Shown in pieces: positions 36,936 through 44,999 of a DNA stretch of 64,000 bases (positions are counted from its first letter, which is position 1; every line of letters begins with the position of its first letter). Origin of the DNA: Pseudomonas putida. GTDB taxonomy: Bacteria; Pseudomonadota; Gammaproteobacteria; Pseudomonadales; Pseudomonadaceae. Made by a program: the position numbers and the translations under genes. The stretch covers positions 3,534,001 to 3,598,000 of the forward strand of contig NZ_CP113097.1 in the NCBI RefSeq assembly GCF_026625125.1, read 5' to 3'. The notes beneath the pieces were generated by a model. It was not told the origin of the DNA and made no database searches. It saw nothing but the letters and a program-made list of their open reading frames with translations.

Positions 36936-38615
36936 CCAGGCTGTGTGAAAACTCGCGGAATGCGTTGAAGGTCGTGGCTATCTAGGGGCGCTTGCAAAAC
37001 TGGCAGGAAATTGCCTGGATTAGCTCAGTTGGCCTCGCAAGGGTGCATCTGGCCGGTATGAGTCCTTCGTGGAGACTTTGGGGCCCCTAACTGGCGGCTC
37101 AGTAGGCCATTTCACCTTTTGAGCGCTTCGAGCAGCCCCCTGATGCCCAAGATGCTCATCATTCGCTTGAGGTTGTAAGCGAGCACATGGAGGCTCATTT
37201 CAGTACTGACCCTTGGCAGGGTCCTGGTCAGGAAGTGGGTCGCCCCCATCCAGTACTTGAGCGTTCCAAATGGATGCTCAACGGTTTGGCGGCGCACCTT
37301 CATTTTCCCCGGATCGTGCTCCAGTTGAACCTGCATCGAGTCGAGGGTCGCTTCATGTTCCCAGCGTTTCAACCGGCGCTCTTTGCCCGTCGTACATTGC
37401 TTGTGCATCGCGCAGGACTGGCAGCCCGAGAACCAATAAACATGCATCAGCATCCCGTCTTCCCAAGTTGAGTAACGCTTGGTCAGTAATTGCTCCGCAG
37501 GGCATCGATACTCATCCGATGCCGAGACGTATAGGAAATCCTGCTTGCCAAATCGACCTTCGGCTTTGCTGCTAGAGGTCAGTGGTTTCGGTACGAAGGG
37601 CGAGATTCCAGCTTGCTCACATGCAACGATTTCCGTGCCTGTGTAGTAGCCCCGGTCGGCAACGACATTCAGCGATTCAGTACCGATTTGGTCACGCGCT
37701 TGCTTCGCCATGTTGCTCAACTGGCCGCGATCATGACCGACATTCGTCACCTCATGTGCAACGATCAGATGGTGCTGATCGTCAACGGCCGTCTGCACGT
37801 TATAGCCAACGGTGCCACTGCCCCGACCACCAACTGACATGGAGCGAGCATCGGGATCTGTGAGAGAAATTTGTTTGTCTGGGGTTTGAAGTAGCTGCGT
37901 TTCAATGTCTTTGAGCTTCTGCATCTGCTGTTTCAGCGTTTCGATCTTCTCTTTCAGTCGCTCGGCCTTGGCCACAGCCACCTCCGGCATTGCCCGGTCC
38001 GCCGAATCCATCGCTGTCAGATAGCGCTCAATGCTCTGCTCGACTTGCTGCATACGGGCCTTCACCTTGGCCTGGGTGAAGTTACGGTCGCGATTGTTCA
38101 CGGCTTTGAACTTGCTGCCGTCGATGGCAATGATTGAGTCAGAGAACAGGTTGAGGTTGCGACAGAGGATCACGAACTGACGGCAGACACTGCGAATGGC
38201 TTTACCGTTGTCCTTGCGAAAGTCGGCGATGGTTTTGAAATCTGGAGCCAGACGCCCCGTAAGCCACATCAACTCGACATTGCGTTCAGCTTCACGCTCG
38301 AGCCGGCGGCTGGACTGAATGCGGTTTAGGTAGCCGTAGATGTAGATCTTCAGCAGGACCGCTGGATGGTAGGCCGGGCGACCTGTTGCTGCCGGATCGA
38401 CGCCTGCGAAACCGAGCGCGCTCAGGTCGAGTTCATCAACAAAGACATCGACCACTCGCACTGGGTTTTCATTGGTGATGTAGTCATCCAGGCACTCTGG
38501 CAGCAATGTGACCTGCGTCCGAGCTTCACCTTCGATGAACCGCTTCATGATTGTCCCCGCCACGATCACGACGGTCAGAAGGTTAGACAACTGCGGGCGT
38601 TTTCACACAGCCTGG
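36936..38615 (-). mobile_element. IS1182-family insertion sequence
   Basis: About 1.68 kb bounded by 17-bp perfect terminal inverted repeats: left CCAGGCTGTGTGAAAAC at 36936-36952, right GTTTTCACACAGCCTGG at 38599-38615. It holds one transposase gene on the minus strand. No convincing target-site duplication was seen in the immediate flanks. The exact outer base of each repeat is uncertain by one or two bases. Confidence 0.85.
37112..38548 (-). CDS. IS1182 family transposase
   Basis: A 478-residue DDE transposase from ATG 38548 (MKRFIEGEARTQVTLLPECL). It has the DUF772-type N-terminal domain (YHPAVLLKIYIYGYLNRIQSSRRLE, key part LLKIYIYGYLNRIQSSR), IIAIDGSKFKAV (first Asp), VVADRGYYTGTEI (second Asp) and the C-terminal TVEHPFGTLKYWMGATHFLT (Glu). 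The frame is complete, so the element may be active. Confidence 0.93.
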   Translation of the reverse strand: MKRFIEGEARTQVTLLPECLDDYITNENPVRVVDVFVDELDLSALGFAGVDPAATGRPAYHPAVLLKIYIYGYLNRIQSSRRLEREAERNVELMWLTGRLAPDFKTIADFRKDNGKAIRSVCRQFVILCRNLNLFSDSIIAIDGSKFKAVNNRDRNFTQAKVKARMQQVEQSIERYLTAMDSADRAMPEVAVAKAERLKEKIETLKQQMQKLKDIETQLLQTPDKQISLTDPDARSMSVGGRGSGTVGYNVQTAVDDQHHLIVAHEVTNVGHDRGQLSNMAKQARDQIGTESLNVVADRGYYTGTEIVACEQAGISPFVPKPLTSSSKAEGRFGKQDFLYVSASDEYRCPAEQLLTKRYSTWEDGMLMHVYWFSGCQSCAMHKQCTTGKERRLKRWEHEATLDSMQVQLEHDPGKMKVRRQTVEHPFGTLKYWMGATHFLTRTLPRVSTEMSLHVLAYNLKRMMSILGIRGLLEALKR

Positions 38616-38690
38616 GTCGGTAGCGGTCATCCACGACCGGAAGCTTGCGACCCATTGCGGACACTGCGGCCCGCCTGAGCTCATTGACCC

Positions 38691-39683
38691 TCAGCGCACT
38701 ATGATTTCGTCAGGAAAATAAACACCCATGGAGCGGTTGGTACGTACTGCCAGCACCTCCCCGGCCATACTCTGCACCACCGTCTGCCCGCCCTCTATGG
38801 GCGCACCAGTACGTCGATCCTGGGCTTGTGCGTCCGGTGGCAGACTGAACAGCATCTGGCCTCGATCACGGCTGACCTGGATGTCGGCCGGATAGTGAAT
38901 AGGGCCGAAGTCGAAGGGCTGGTTCGCGTGGCCTTGCCACCAGCGCCCCTCCCCATATGGGCGATCCACGATCATGATCAGTGAGCGCATTTCGATCCCC
39001 AGTACCTTGACCGGGCGCTCCTCTGACCTGGCCAGCCAACCAGTAGTGTCGGGGGATACGCTTACCGGCCCAGGCCAAACGATGCCGCCCAGCTCGGTAC
39101 CTGGCGCCAGCGTGCATCGACTCATCTTCCATTCGGCAAACTTGAAATGAGCACCGAACGGAAAATCAAACTCGATCTCCCCAGGCTCACATTTCCATCC
39201 TGCCAGGTCATGGGCCGACAGGGTCTCGACCGTCGCGAAACCATGGCCCAGCGCCAGTTTCAGACGACGCACGGGCATGCCCATGATGTGACCTGGCGTG
39301 CGGTCGAAATCAGCATGATCCAGGCTCTGCATGCCATAGGGCACGGGATCGCCAGACAGGTCGTTGAAAGGCTCCAGGTTTCCCAGATGGACCCGCGTCC
39401 CGGCTGGAAGCACCAGATCACCGAGCACTTCATCGTGTTCGAGGCGAGGATTGTGCGCACGCCAATCCTGCCAGAGCCTGTAGCTGGACTCGATGTAAGG
39501 CACACTCCCGACTGCCAGCAACATCAGCAACAAGCCGAACCTCCAGCGCCGCGCCACCATACAACGACGGCTTCGCGGAATCAGCAAGGCGATCAGGCCG
39601 GCGATGAAAAGCCAGAGAAAAACTTCGGAAAAGAGGTAGATCATGTAGCCGAGCAACATGAGCGGCATATCGACGGGAATCAT
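38691..39683 (-). CDS. Membrane-anchored protein of unknown function
   Basis: A 330-residue protein. Two N-terminal transmembrane helices (LMLLGYMIYLFSEVFLWLFI and LIALLIP; then RFGLLLMLLAVGSVPYI) precede a long soluble domain. Features of the latter are VLGDLVLPAGTRVHLGNLEP, GHIMGMPVRRLKLALGHG and CTLAPGTELGGIVWPGP. I do not recognise a family; the beta-rich repeats with 'L.PGT.' could be a cupin- or sandwich-like periplasmic domain. A decayed partial copy exists at 34231-34570, on the other side of the kaiC module. Confidence 0.8.
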   Translation of the reverse strand: MIPVDMPLMLLGYMIYLFSEVFLWLFIAGLIALLIPRSRRCMVARRWRFGLLLMLLAVGSVPYIESSYRLWQDWRAHNPRLEHDEVLGDLVLPAGTRVHLGNLEPFNDLSGDPVPYGMQSLDHADFDRTPGHIMGMPVRRLKLALGHGFATVETLSAHDLAGWKCEPGEIEFDFPFGAHFKFAEWKMSRCTLAPGTELGGIVWPGPVSVSPDTTGWLARSEERPVKVLGIEMRSLIMIVDRPYGEGRWWQGHANQPFDFGPIHYPADIQVSRDRGQMLFSLPPDAQAQDRRTGAPIEGGQTVVQSMAGEVLAVRTNRSMGVYFPDEIIVR

Positions 39684-39774
39684 GGACGTCCTTGTGAACC
39701 CTTACATGAACGCCGCAGAATGTACCCATTGGCAGTGATGCCACAAGCCCGGACATAGAAGGACATCCCACGCA

Positions 39775-40059
39775 ATGACGCCCGACGAGGCTTTGAAATT
39801 CACCCGCACGGTGGCTGGCCTTTCGATCACAACAGTGATCCTTGGCCCGATCCTGGCGCTTTACGTACTTCAGTCGCCAACCACTTCCCCCGTCAAGATC
39901 TCGGGCATTCTTGCATTTGCGATCCTGGCGCTCACCAACCTGATTTCAATGATCTTCAACGCGGTTTACTGGTTTATACGGCGGGAGCCCAAATGGCTCT
40001 CGGTCACGCTCTTGGTTCAAGCCGGTGTCGCAGTTGCCACGTTAACTCCATTCTTATAA
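39775..40059 (+). CDS. Small membrane protein, three predicted helices
   Basis: A 94-residue hydrophobic protein (helices near GLSITTVILGPILALYVL, ISGILAFAILALTNLISMIF and SVTLLVQAGVAVATLTPFL). It is divergent from the 38691-39683 gene with a 91-base gap. Its amphipathic composition and positive loop (WFIRREPKW) support a genuine gene. Function is unknown. Confidence 0.65.
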   Translation: MTPDEALKFTRTVAGLSITTVILGPILALYVLQSPTTSPVKISGILAFAILALTNLISMIFNAVYWFIRREPKWLSVTLLVQAGVAVATLTPFL

Positions 40060-40259
40060 CCCGTTCATTGCTTCGGCTGAGCAGCCTCAACAATGCTCAC
40101 GAGGCCAATCCCCGCAACCGACTGGCAGGTCACCATCCAAGCGCCCGAATCTATAATACCGAGCGTCGCCGAGCCGCTCCTCCAGCCATGGGTGAAAGTG
40201 CTGAGCCATGACCTGTGGTGTTTCAAGACTCCGTCACCCACATCTCGAGCGCTGGAAAC

Positions 40260-40560
40260 GCCAAGAAATCAGATTTTGCCTCTTCCTTGTAGTCCATTTC
40301 CCAAACATACTCTCGCCGCACTTTTTCCGTTGCCGTCGCTTGGGCTGCGTTCTAGTCTCGGCGGGTCGTTGCTCATCAACGATACAGCTTTGACAGGCTG
40401 TGACGGCAAATAGTGTGCGGCCCCCTTATGGTGGCTGTACGTGCGGGCACGCTTGCGTGCGCCGGAACTTAGCTATTTCCGCCGGTCTGTCAACCCACGT
40501 ACAGCTGCCACCCTTCTGTTTGACAGCAGACAGGTGGCAGCACAAAAAAGGTAAATAGCT
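40260..40560 (+). promoter_or_regulatory. Structured 5' leader with mutually exclusive pairings (copy 1)
   Basis: Segments: A 40408-40414 (AAATAGT), B 40470-40478 (TAGCTATTT), C 40553-40561 (AAATAGCTA, ending in the A of the ATG). B pairs with C over nine bases, and with A over six Watson-Crick pairs plus one wobble. Other helices: TCGTTG/CAACGA (40366-40371/40377-40382); CAGC/GCTG around loop TTTGACAG (40389-40396); CTGTACGTG/CACGTACAG (40435-40443/40496-40504) enclosing hairpin GCACGC/GCGTGC; CTGTCAA (40487-40493) able to pair with either TTTGACAG (40389 or 40519); GCTGCCACC/GGTGGCAGC (40504-40512/40533-40541). The ribosome-binding site AAGG (40548-40551) is next to helix B-C. Confidence 0.8.
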
Positions 40561-40803
40561 ATGCTAAAGGCCGTCCCCGATCCACCCCACAACCACCACT
40601 CCCTCGAAGACACGATCATCCAGGCTGCGGAGTTCGCCCTGTGCGCGCAGAGCGTGGCGCAGCAGGCTGTTTCGCTACAGCCCAGAACGTCCGCCTCGGT
40701 TCTAATGATGGCCTCGATGCATGAGCTCGAGTCGCTACGCGTGCTGCTCGAATCAGCGCTGATCCAGCTGCAGATGCCGACCGAACCACGCACCCTGCAC
40801 TAG
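40561..40803 (+). CDS. DUF6124 family small protein (copy 1)
   Basis: An 80-residue, largely helical acidic protein: HHSLEDTIIQAAEFALCAQS then SVLMMASMHELESLRVLLES. The pattern matches DUF6124 proteins, found in many copies in pseudomonads, usually before a DUF3077 gene. It has no signal peptide or membrane helix. The start codon is embedded in helix B-C of the leader, so translation should depend on leader folding. The second copy (49440-49682) differs at only a few residues. Confidence 0.85.
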   Translation: MLKAVPDPPHNHHSLEDTIIQAAEFALCAQSVAQQAVSLQPRTSASVLMMASMHELESLRVLLESALIQLQMPTEPRTLH

Positions 40804-40947
40804 GCCGTTAAGCCTGTGTTGCCTGGGCGGGCGCTGTGGCCGGCAAGCCCGTACGCACAGCGCGCTGCGTGAGACCGGTGCTGAGCTAAAGGCGGGTTGT
40901 CCGTCATGACGTTCGCCCAGGCCCTAAACCTTCAGGGAGGCAACGCA

Positions 40948-41211
40948 ATGACCCCAGATGACACCAAAGTTACTGTCGGTAAGACCACGTTCTACCAGGG
41001 TGAAAACCAGACCCATCCATTGTTTCGCATCGAAGCGGGCATCCCTTGCCAGAATGCCCGCGAACAGGCTTCAGAGCTGATGGGCTATGTGCGGGACCTG
41101 ACCATCGAAGGCTTGATGGACGGTAAACCACAGCTGATCTGGGCCTCGCACTACCTGAGTGCGTTGGCCAAAGCACTGATGGATGATGCCGAGCTGGGCA
41201 TGATGCACTAA
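40948..41211 (+). CDS. DUF3077 family small protein (copy 1)
   Basis: An 87-residue protein from ATG 40948 behind GGGAGG: KTTFYQGENQTHPLFRIEAG then ASELMGYVRDLTIEGLMDGK and WASHYLSALAKALMDD. This is the DUF3077 pattern, unknown function, Pseudomonas-specific. An upstream GTG (40897) is possible but lacks a comparable site. It follows the DUF6124 gene after 144 bases with an 8-bp hairpin. The pairing of these two genes in both copies implies a joint role. Confidence 0.88.
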   Translation: MTPDDTKVTVGKTTFYQGENQTHPLFRIEAGIPCQNAREQASELMGYVRDLTIEGLMDGKPQLIWASHYLSALAKALMDDAELGMMH

Positions 41212-41246
41212 GGGCTGAACTGCCTGACCATGGCGGACATCTGCAA

Positions 41247-41295
41247 CCGGGGCCGCTTCGCGGCCCATCGCCGGCAAGCGCGGCTCCCACGGGTA
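41247..41295 (-). repeat. REP element at the end of cassette copy 1
   Basis: GGGGCCGCTTCGCGGCCCAT then CGCCGGCAAGCGCGGCTCCC, 36 bases after the DUF3077 stop. It marks the 3' edge of the duplicated unit. Confidence 0.8.
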
Positions 41296-41393
41296 CAGCG
41301 CATGCCTGAAGGCTGGTGACATTCCCGGACTGCCTCCAAGGGGCGGATGGCGTCCAACTTCATGGGGGCAGTCCAGAGCTTGAGTTTCCCGGC

Positions 41394-42314
41394 TCAGGTC
41401 GCTCCCTCATTATCCTCAACATGGTCGATATGAGCGAAACGTTCGACCAGGAAGTCGATAAGGCTGCGCACGCGCGTTGAAAGATGTAGCTGCTGGGGGT
41501 ACACCGCATAGACATCCGCACACGTCGGGGTCTCATTCTCCAGTACCAGGCGCAGCCGGCCGCTGCGTACGTAACGGGCGATATCCCACTCGGCACGCAT
41601 CAGTATCCCGTAACCCTGCAATGCCCAGTTCAGTGCGACCTCCCCGTCGTTGCAACCCAAAGCAGCGCGTACCTTGATGTTTTGCGTACGGCTACCCGTG
41701 GTGAAACTCCATACGCCATAAGGTGTTTCGTTCTGGCGGATGAAGATGCAGTTGTGCTGCTGCAGATCCGACAGGCGCGTGGGAATGCCGTGCTTTTCCA
41801 GGTACAGCGGCGAGGCGCACAACAGTCGGCGGTTGGAAGCTATCTTGCGAGCATGGAATGCAGAATCCGGCATCGTGCCGAAGCGGATTCCAAGGTCAAA
41901 ACCGTGAGTAGCCAGGTCCAGTGGGTGGTCGGTGATTTCAAGCTGGACTTCCACTTCCGGGTAGCGGCTGTAGAACGCCGCCAACGCCGGGCCGATATGC
42001 CGCCGACCAAAACCGAGGGAGGCATTGACGCGAATCAGGCCTTTGGGCGTCGCGCGACTGCTGACGACCATCTGCTCCACCTCGTTGATTTGCGTGAGGA
42101 TCCGCGCAGCGTGTGAAAAATACAGCTCACCCTCCGACGTCAGGCTCATCGCGCGGGTGGTGCGATTGACCAGGCGCACACCAAACCGTGCCTCCAAGGC
42201 CGCCAGCCGCTTGCTCACCGCCGGTGGCGTTATGCCGAGCTCGCGCGCAGTGGCCGCGAGGCTGCCTTGGGTGGCGAGCAGATGGAAAAAGGAAAGATCC
42301 AATGTCTGGTTCAT
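41394..42314 (-). CDS. LysR family regulator (DmlR-like)
   Basis: A 306-residue regulator with helix-turn-helix LSFFHLLATQGSLAATARELGITPPAVSKRL (key part SLAATARELGITPPAVSK) and a substrate-binding domain. It is divergent from the tartrate/D-malate dehydrogenase gene by 181 bases, the arrangement of dmlR-dmlA in E. coli. It probably activates the dehydrogenase-dctA-ttdAB genes in response to D-malate or tartrate. Confidence 0.88.
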   Translation of the reverse strand: MNQTLDLSFFHLLATQGSLAATARELGITPPAVSKRLAALEARFGVRLVNRTTRAMSLTSEGELYFSHAARILTQINEVEQMVVSSRATPKGLIRVNASLGFGRRHIGPALAAFYSRYPEVEVQLEITDHPLDLATHGFDLGIRFGTMPDSAFHARKIASNRRLLCASPLYLEKHGIPTRLSDLQQHNCIFIRQNETPYGVWSFTTGSRTQNIKVRAALGCNDGEVALNWALQGYGILMRAEWDIARYVRSGRLRLVLENETPTCADVYAVYPQQLHLSTRVRSLIDFLVERFAHIDHVEDNEGAT

Positions 42315-42495
42315 GCCTGGCTCAGCACAGTGAATGGGCCTACAGAATGGGCCTGGCGATTAGTAACCTCAAGTAATTTATCTAGTTATTTTGCATGACT
42401 TATTGCCTTTGGATTTCTGATTACACTCTGCTCACAACCTGTCCCTCGGTGTGATCGACAGGGAAAACAAGAAAATCCAGAGAAGGTAGGTGTCC

Positions 42496-43551
42496 ATGAA
42501 TAGTTACAACATCGCAGCTGTCCCTGGCGACGGAATTGGCATTGAAGTGATTGCCGCCGGCGTTGAGGTTCTCAAAGCCCTGTCGAAAAAATCCGGCTTC
42601 GAAATGACCTTCAAGGATTTTGACTGGAGCTCGGAGAAGTATCTGCAGACTGGCCATTACATCCCCGAGGGTGGCCTGGAAGCATTGAAGGCCTTCGACG
42701 CGATCTTCTTCGGCGCGGTCGGTGCCCTGGACGTACCGGACCATATTTCCTTGTGGGGCCTGCGCTTGCCGATTTGCCAGGGTTTCGATCAGTACGCCAA
42801 TGTGCGCCCGGCACGCGTGCTGCCCGGCGTGAAGAGCCCGTTGCACAACGGCGACCAGATCGACTGGGTGGTGGTGCGGGAGAACTCGGAGGGTGAATAC
42901 TCCGGTAATGGTGGTCGCGTACACCGCGGCCTGCCGGAAGAAGTGGCCACCGAGGTATCGGTATTTACGCGCGCCGGTGTCGAGCGCATCCATCGCTTTG
43001 CCTTCCAGCTGGCGCAGAGTCGCCCACGCAAGCACCTGACCATGGTGACCAAATCCAATGCCCAGCGCCATGGCATGGTGCTGTGGGATGAGATCTTCTA
43101 CGAAGTCGCCAAGGACTTCCCGGATGTGAGGATCGACAAGGAGCTGGTCGACGCTGTCACTACGCGCATGGTACTCAAACCGGCCACCTTGGATGTGATC
43201 GTGGCCACCAACTTGCACGCCGACATCCTGTCCGACCTGGCCGCCGCATTGTCTGGCAGCTTGGGTATCGCCCCCACCGCCAACCTCAACCCATCGCGTC
43301 AATTCCCCTCGATGTTCGAGCCGATTCACGGTTCAGCCTTCGACATCACCGGCAAAGGCGTAGCCAACCCGATTGCGACCTTCTGGACCGCGGCGATGAT
43401 GCTTGAACACCTGGGCGAGGTGGCAGCGGCAAAACAGCTGATGTCAGCTATCGAAGCCGTTACCGAAAGCGGCCTGCACACCCCTGATCTGGGCGGGACA
43501 GCGACTACCCGGCAGATCACTGATGCAGTGATCGCGCTCATAAATCGCTGA
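42496..43551 (+). CDS. Tartrate/D-malate dehydrogenase (isocitrate dehydrogenase superfamily)
   Basis: A 351-residue beta-decarboxylating dehydrogenase of the DmlA/TtuC type. N-terminus: NIAAVPGDGIGIEVIAAGVE. Then FFGAVGALDVPDHISLWGLR, the substrate arginines in YANVRPARVLPG, metal ligands in LVDAVTTRMVLKPATLDVI, and NAD preference region EPIHGSAFDITGKGVANPIA (key Asp-Ile). It oxidises D-malate and/or tartrate, feeding pyruvate, glycerate or oxaloacetate. A GTG six bases upstream is an alternative start. Confidence 0.92.
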   Translation: MNSYNIAAVPGDGIGIEVIAAGVEVLKALSKKSGFEMTFKDFDWSSEKYLQTGHYIPEGGLEALKAFDAIFFGAVGALDVPDHISLWGLRLPICQGFDQYANVRPARVLPGVKSPLHNGDQIDWVVVRENSEGEYSGNGGRVHRGLPEEVATEVSVFTRAGVERIHRFAFQLAQSRPRKHLTMVTKSNAQRHGMVLWDEIFYEVAKDFPDVRIDKELVDAVTTRMVLKPATLDVIVATNLHADILSDLAAALSGSLGIAPTANLNPSRQFPSMFEPIHGSAFDITGKGVANPIATFWTAAMMLEHLGEVAAAKQLMSAIEAVTESGLHTPDLGGTATTRQITDAVIALINR

Positions 43552-43648
43552 CTGTTCAGAACCGTAATCGAGACATAGCGCCGAGAGGGGGGCCGTTGAC
43601 CTGCCTTCTTGGTATCGCCTGACAAGAATAAAAAATCAGGGTCCTGTC

Positions 43649-44989
43649 ATGAAAAGCCTTCTGGGTAAGTTATATGTACAAGTATTGATCGGCGTCGCCG
43701 CCGGCATAGCGCTGGGTGTGTTTTGGCCGCAGATCGGCACCGACCTGAAACCACTTGGCGATGCGTTCATCAGGCTGATCAAGATGGTGTTTGCACCCAT
43801 CATTTTCGCCACGGTGGTGCTGGGCATCGCCAAGATGGAAAACATGAAAGAGTTGGGGCGCGTGGGCGCCCGGGCACTCATTTACTTTGAAGTGCTTTCT
43901 ACCTTCGCCTTGGTGCTGGGGCTCCTGGTGGTCAACTTCGTGAAGCCTGGCGCGGGAATGAACGTTGATGCCGCACACCTCGACGCCTCCAGCATCGCCA
44001 CCTATACCGTGGCTGCGCAAAGTGGCGACGGTATCACTGAGTTCTTGATGAAAATCATCCCGGCCAGTGTCACCGATGCGTTTGCACAGAATCAGATTTT
44101 GCCGATCCTGCTGTTTTCCACCCTATTCGGTATCGCCTTGGCGCATCTGGGGCCACGTGGCAAACCCATGGTCGATGTGCTCGAGTCTTTCTCTCACGGC
44201 ATGTTCCACATCGTCGGCATGATCATGCGCCTTGCACCGCTGGCAGCCTTTGGCGCGATGGCGTTCACCATCGGCAAGTACGGCCTGGGTTCGATCGTGT
44301 CGCTTGGCAAGTTGGTCGCGACCATGTACGTCACCTGCTTCCTGTTTGTCGCGGTGGTACTCGGCTTTATCGCACGCTTGTCCGGCTTCAGTTTGTGGAA
44401 GTTCCTCAAGTACCTTCGCGAGGAACTGTTCACCGTGCTGGGCACCAGTTCGTCTGAGTCGGTGGTACCGCAATTGATGAACAAGCTGGAAAAGGCCGGG
44501 GTCTCCAAGCCGGTGGTGGGCCTGGTGATTCCGTCTGGGCTGACCTTCAACCCCGACGGCCAGTGCATCTACTACACAATGGCCGCGATCTTCATCGCTC
44601 AGGCCACGAACACGCCGCTGAGCCTGATGGACCAGCTGATCGTGCTGGGCGTGCTACTGCTCACCTCCAAGGGGTCGGCCGGCGTAACAGGCTCGGGCTT
44701 CATTACCCTGGCCGCGACCCTGGCGACCATGGACAAGATCCCGGTGGCCGGCATGGTTCTGCTGCTCGGAATAGATCGTTTCATGTCCGAGGCCCGCGCC
44801 ATCACCAACACCATCGGCAATGCGGTCGGCACCGTCGCCATCGCCAAATGGGTTGGCGCCTTGGATGGCGAACGAATGAAACAGGTCCTCGATGGTCGGG
44901 CAGTCGAGAAGGCAGAAGAACGCCCTTCCAACACCGTGCCTGCCACGCCCGCTGCCGTTTCCGACAAAAAAAACCTTGTGATGCCCTGA
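43649..44989 (+). CDS. dctA: C4-dicarboxylate/H+ (Na+) symporter
   Basis: A 446-residue DAACS-family transporter. Landmarks: N-terminal helices with [19 protein letters not shown], the first re-entrant loop [13 protein letters not shown] (serine-rich motif), [20 protein letters not shown], and [14 protein letters not shown]. It imports malate, succinate, fumarate and, in this context, probably tartrate. It lies between the dehydrogenase and ttdAB on the same strand. Confidence 0.94.
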   Translation: MKSLLGKLYVQVLIGVAAGIALGVFWPQIGTDLKPLGDAFIRLIKMVFAPIIFATVVLGIAKMENMKELGRVGARALIYFEVLSTFALVLGLLVVNFVKPGAGMNVDAAHLDASSIATYTVAAQSGDGITEFLMKIIPASVTDAFAQNQILPILLFSTLFGIALAHLGPRGKPMVDVLESFSHGMFHIVGMIMRLAPLAAFGAMAFTIGKYGLGSIVSLGKLVATMYVTCFLFVAVVLGFIARLSGFSLWKFLKYLREELFTVLGTSSSESVVPQLMNKLEKAGVSKPVVGLVIPSGLTFNPDGQCIYYTMAAIFIAQATNTPLSLMDQLIVLGVLLLTSKGSAGVTGSGFITLAATLATMDKIPVAGMVLLLGIDRFMSEARAITNTIGNAVGTVAIAKWVGALDGERMKQVLDGRAVEKAEERPSNTVPATPAAVSDKKNLVMP

Positions 44990-44999
44990 GGAAAACACC

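Larger units (their letters stand above)
40236..41311 (+). repeat. Cassette copy 1: 1.08-kb direct repeat with DUF6124-DUF3077 genes
   Basis: Near-identical by eye to 49111-50190 in the same orientation. It comprises a structured leader, a DUF6124 gene, an intercistronic hairpin (GCGCTGTG 40831-40838 with CACAGCGC 40856-40863), a DUF3077 gene and a REP. The similarity ends just past the REP, at the arm GCATGCCTGAAG. Confidence 0.9.

Noticed and set aside
36900..36940. Target-site duplication at the IS ends
   Set aside because: The bases flanking the two terminal repeats show no convincing direct duplication, so none is annotated.
37017..37090. tRNA-like stretch (GGATTAGCTCAGTTGG) inside the IS
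   Set aside because: It resembles a tRNA D-arm, but no matching acceptor stem, anticodon arm or T-arm (GGTTCGA-type) follows. It lies within the non-coding part of the insertion sequence.
40404..40563. Leader as a group I intron or retron RNA
   Set aside because: The A-to-C distance is about 145 nt, there is no conserved intron core, and no reverse transcriptase or homing nuclease is adjacent. Only the guide-like pairing is shared.
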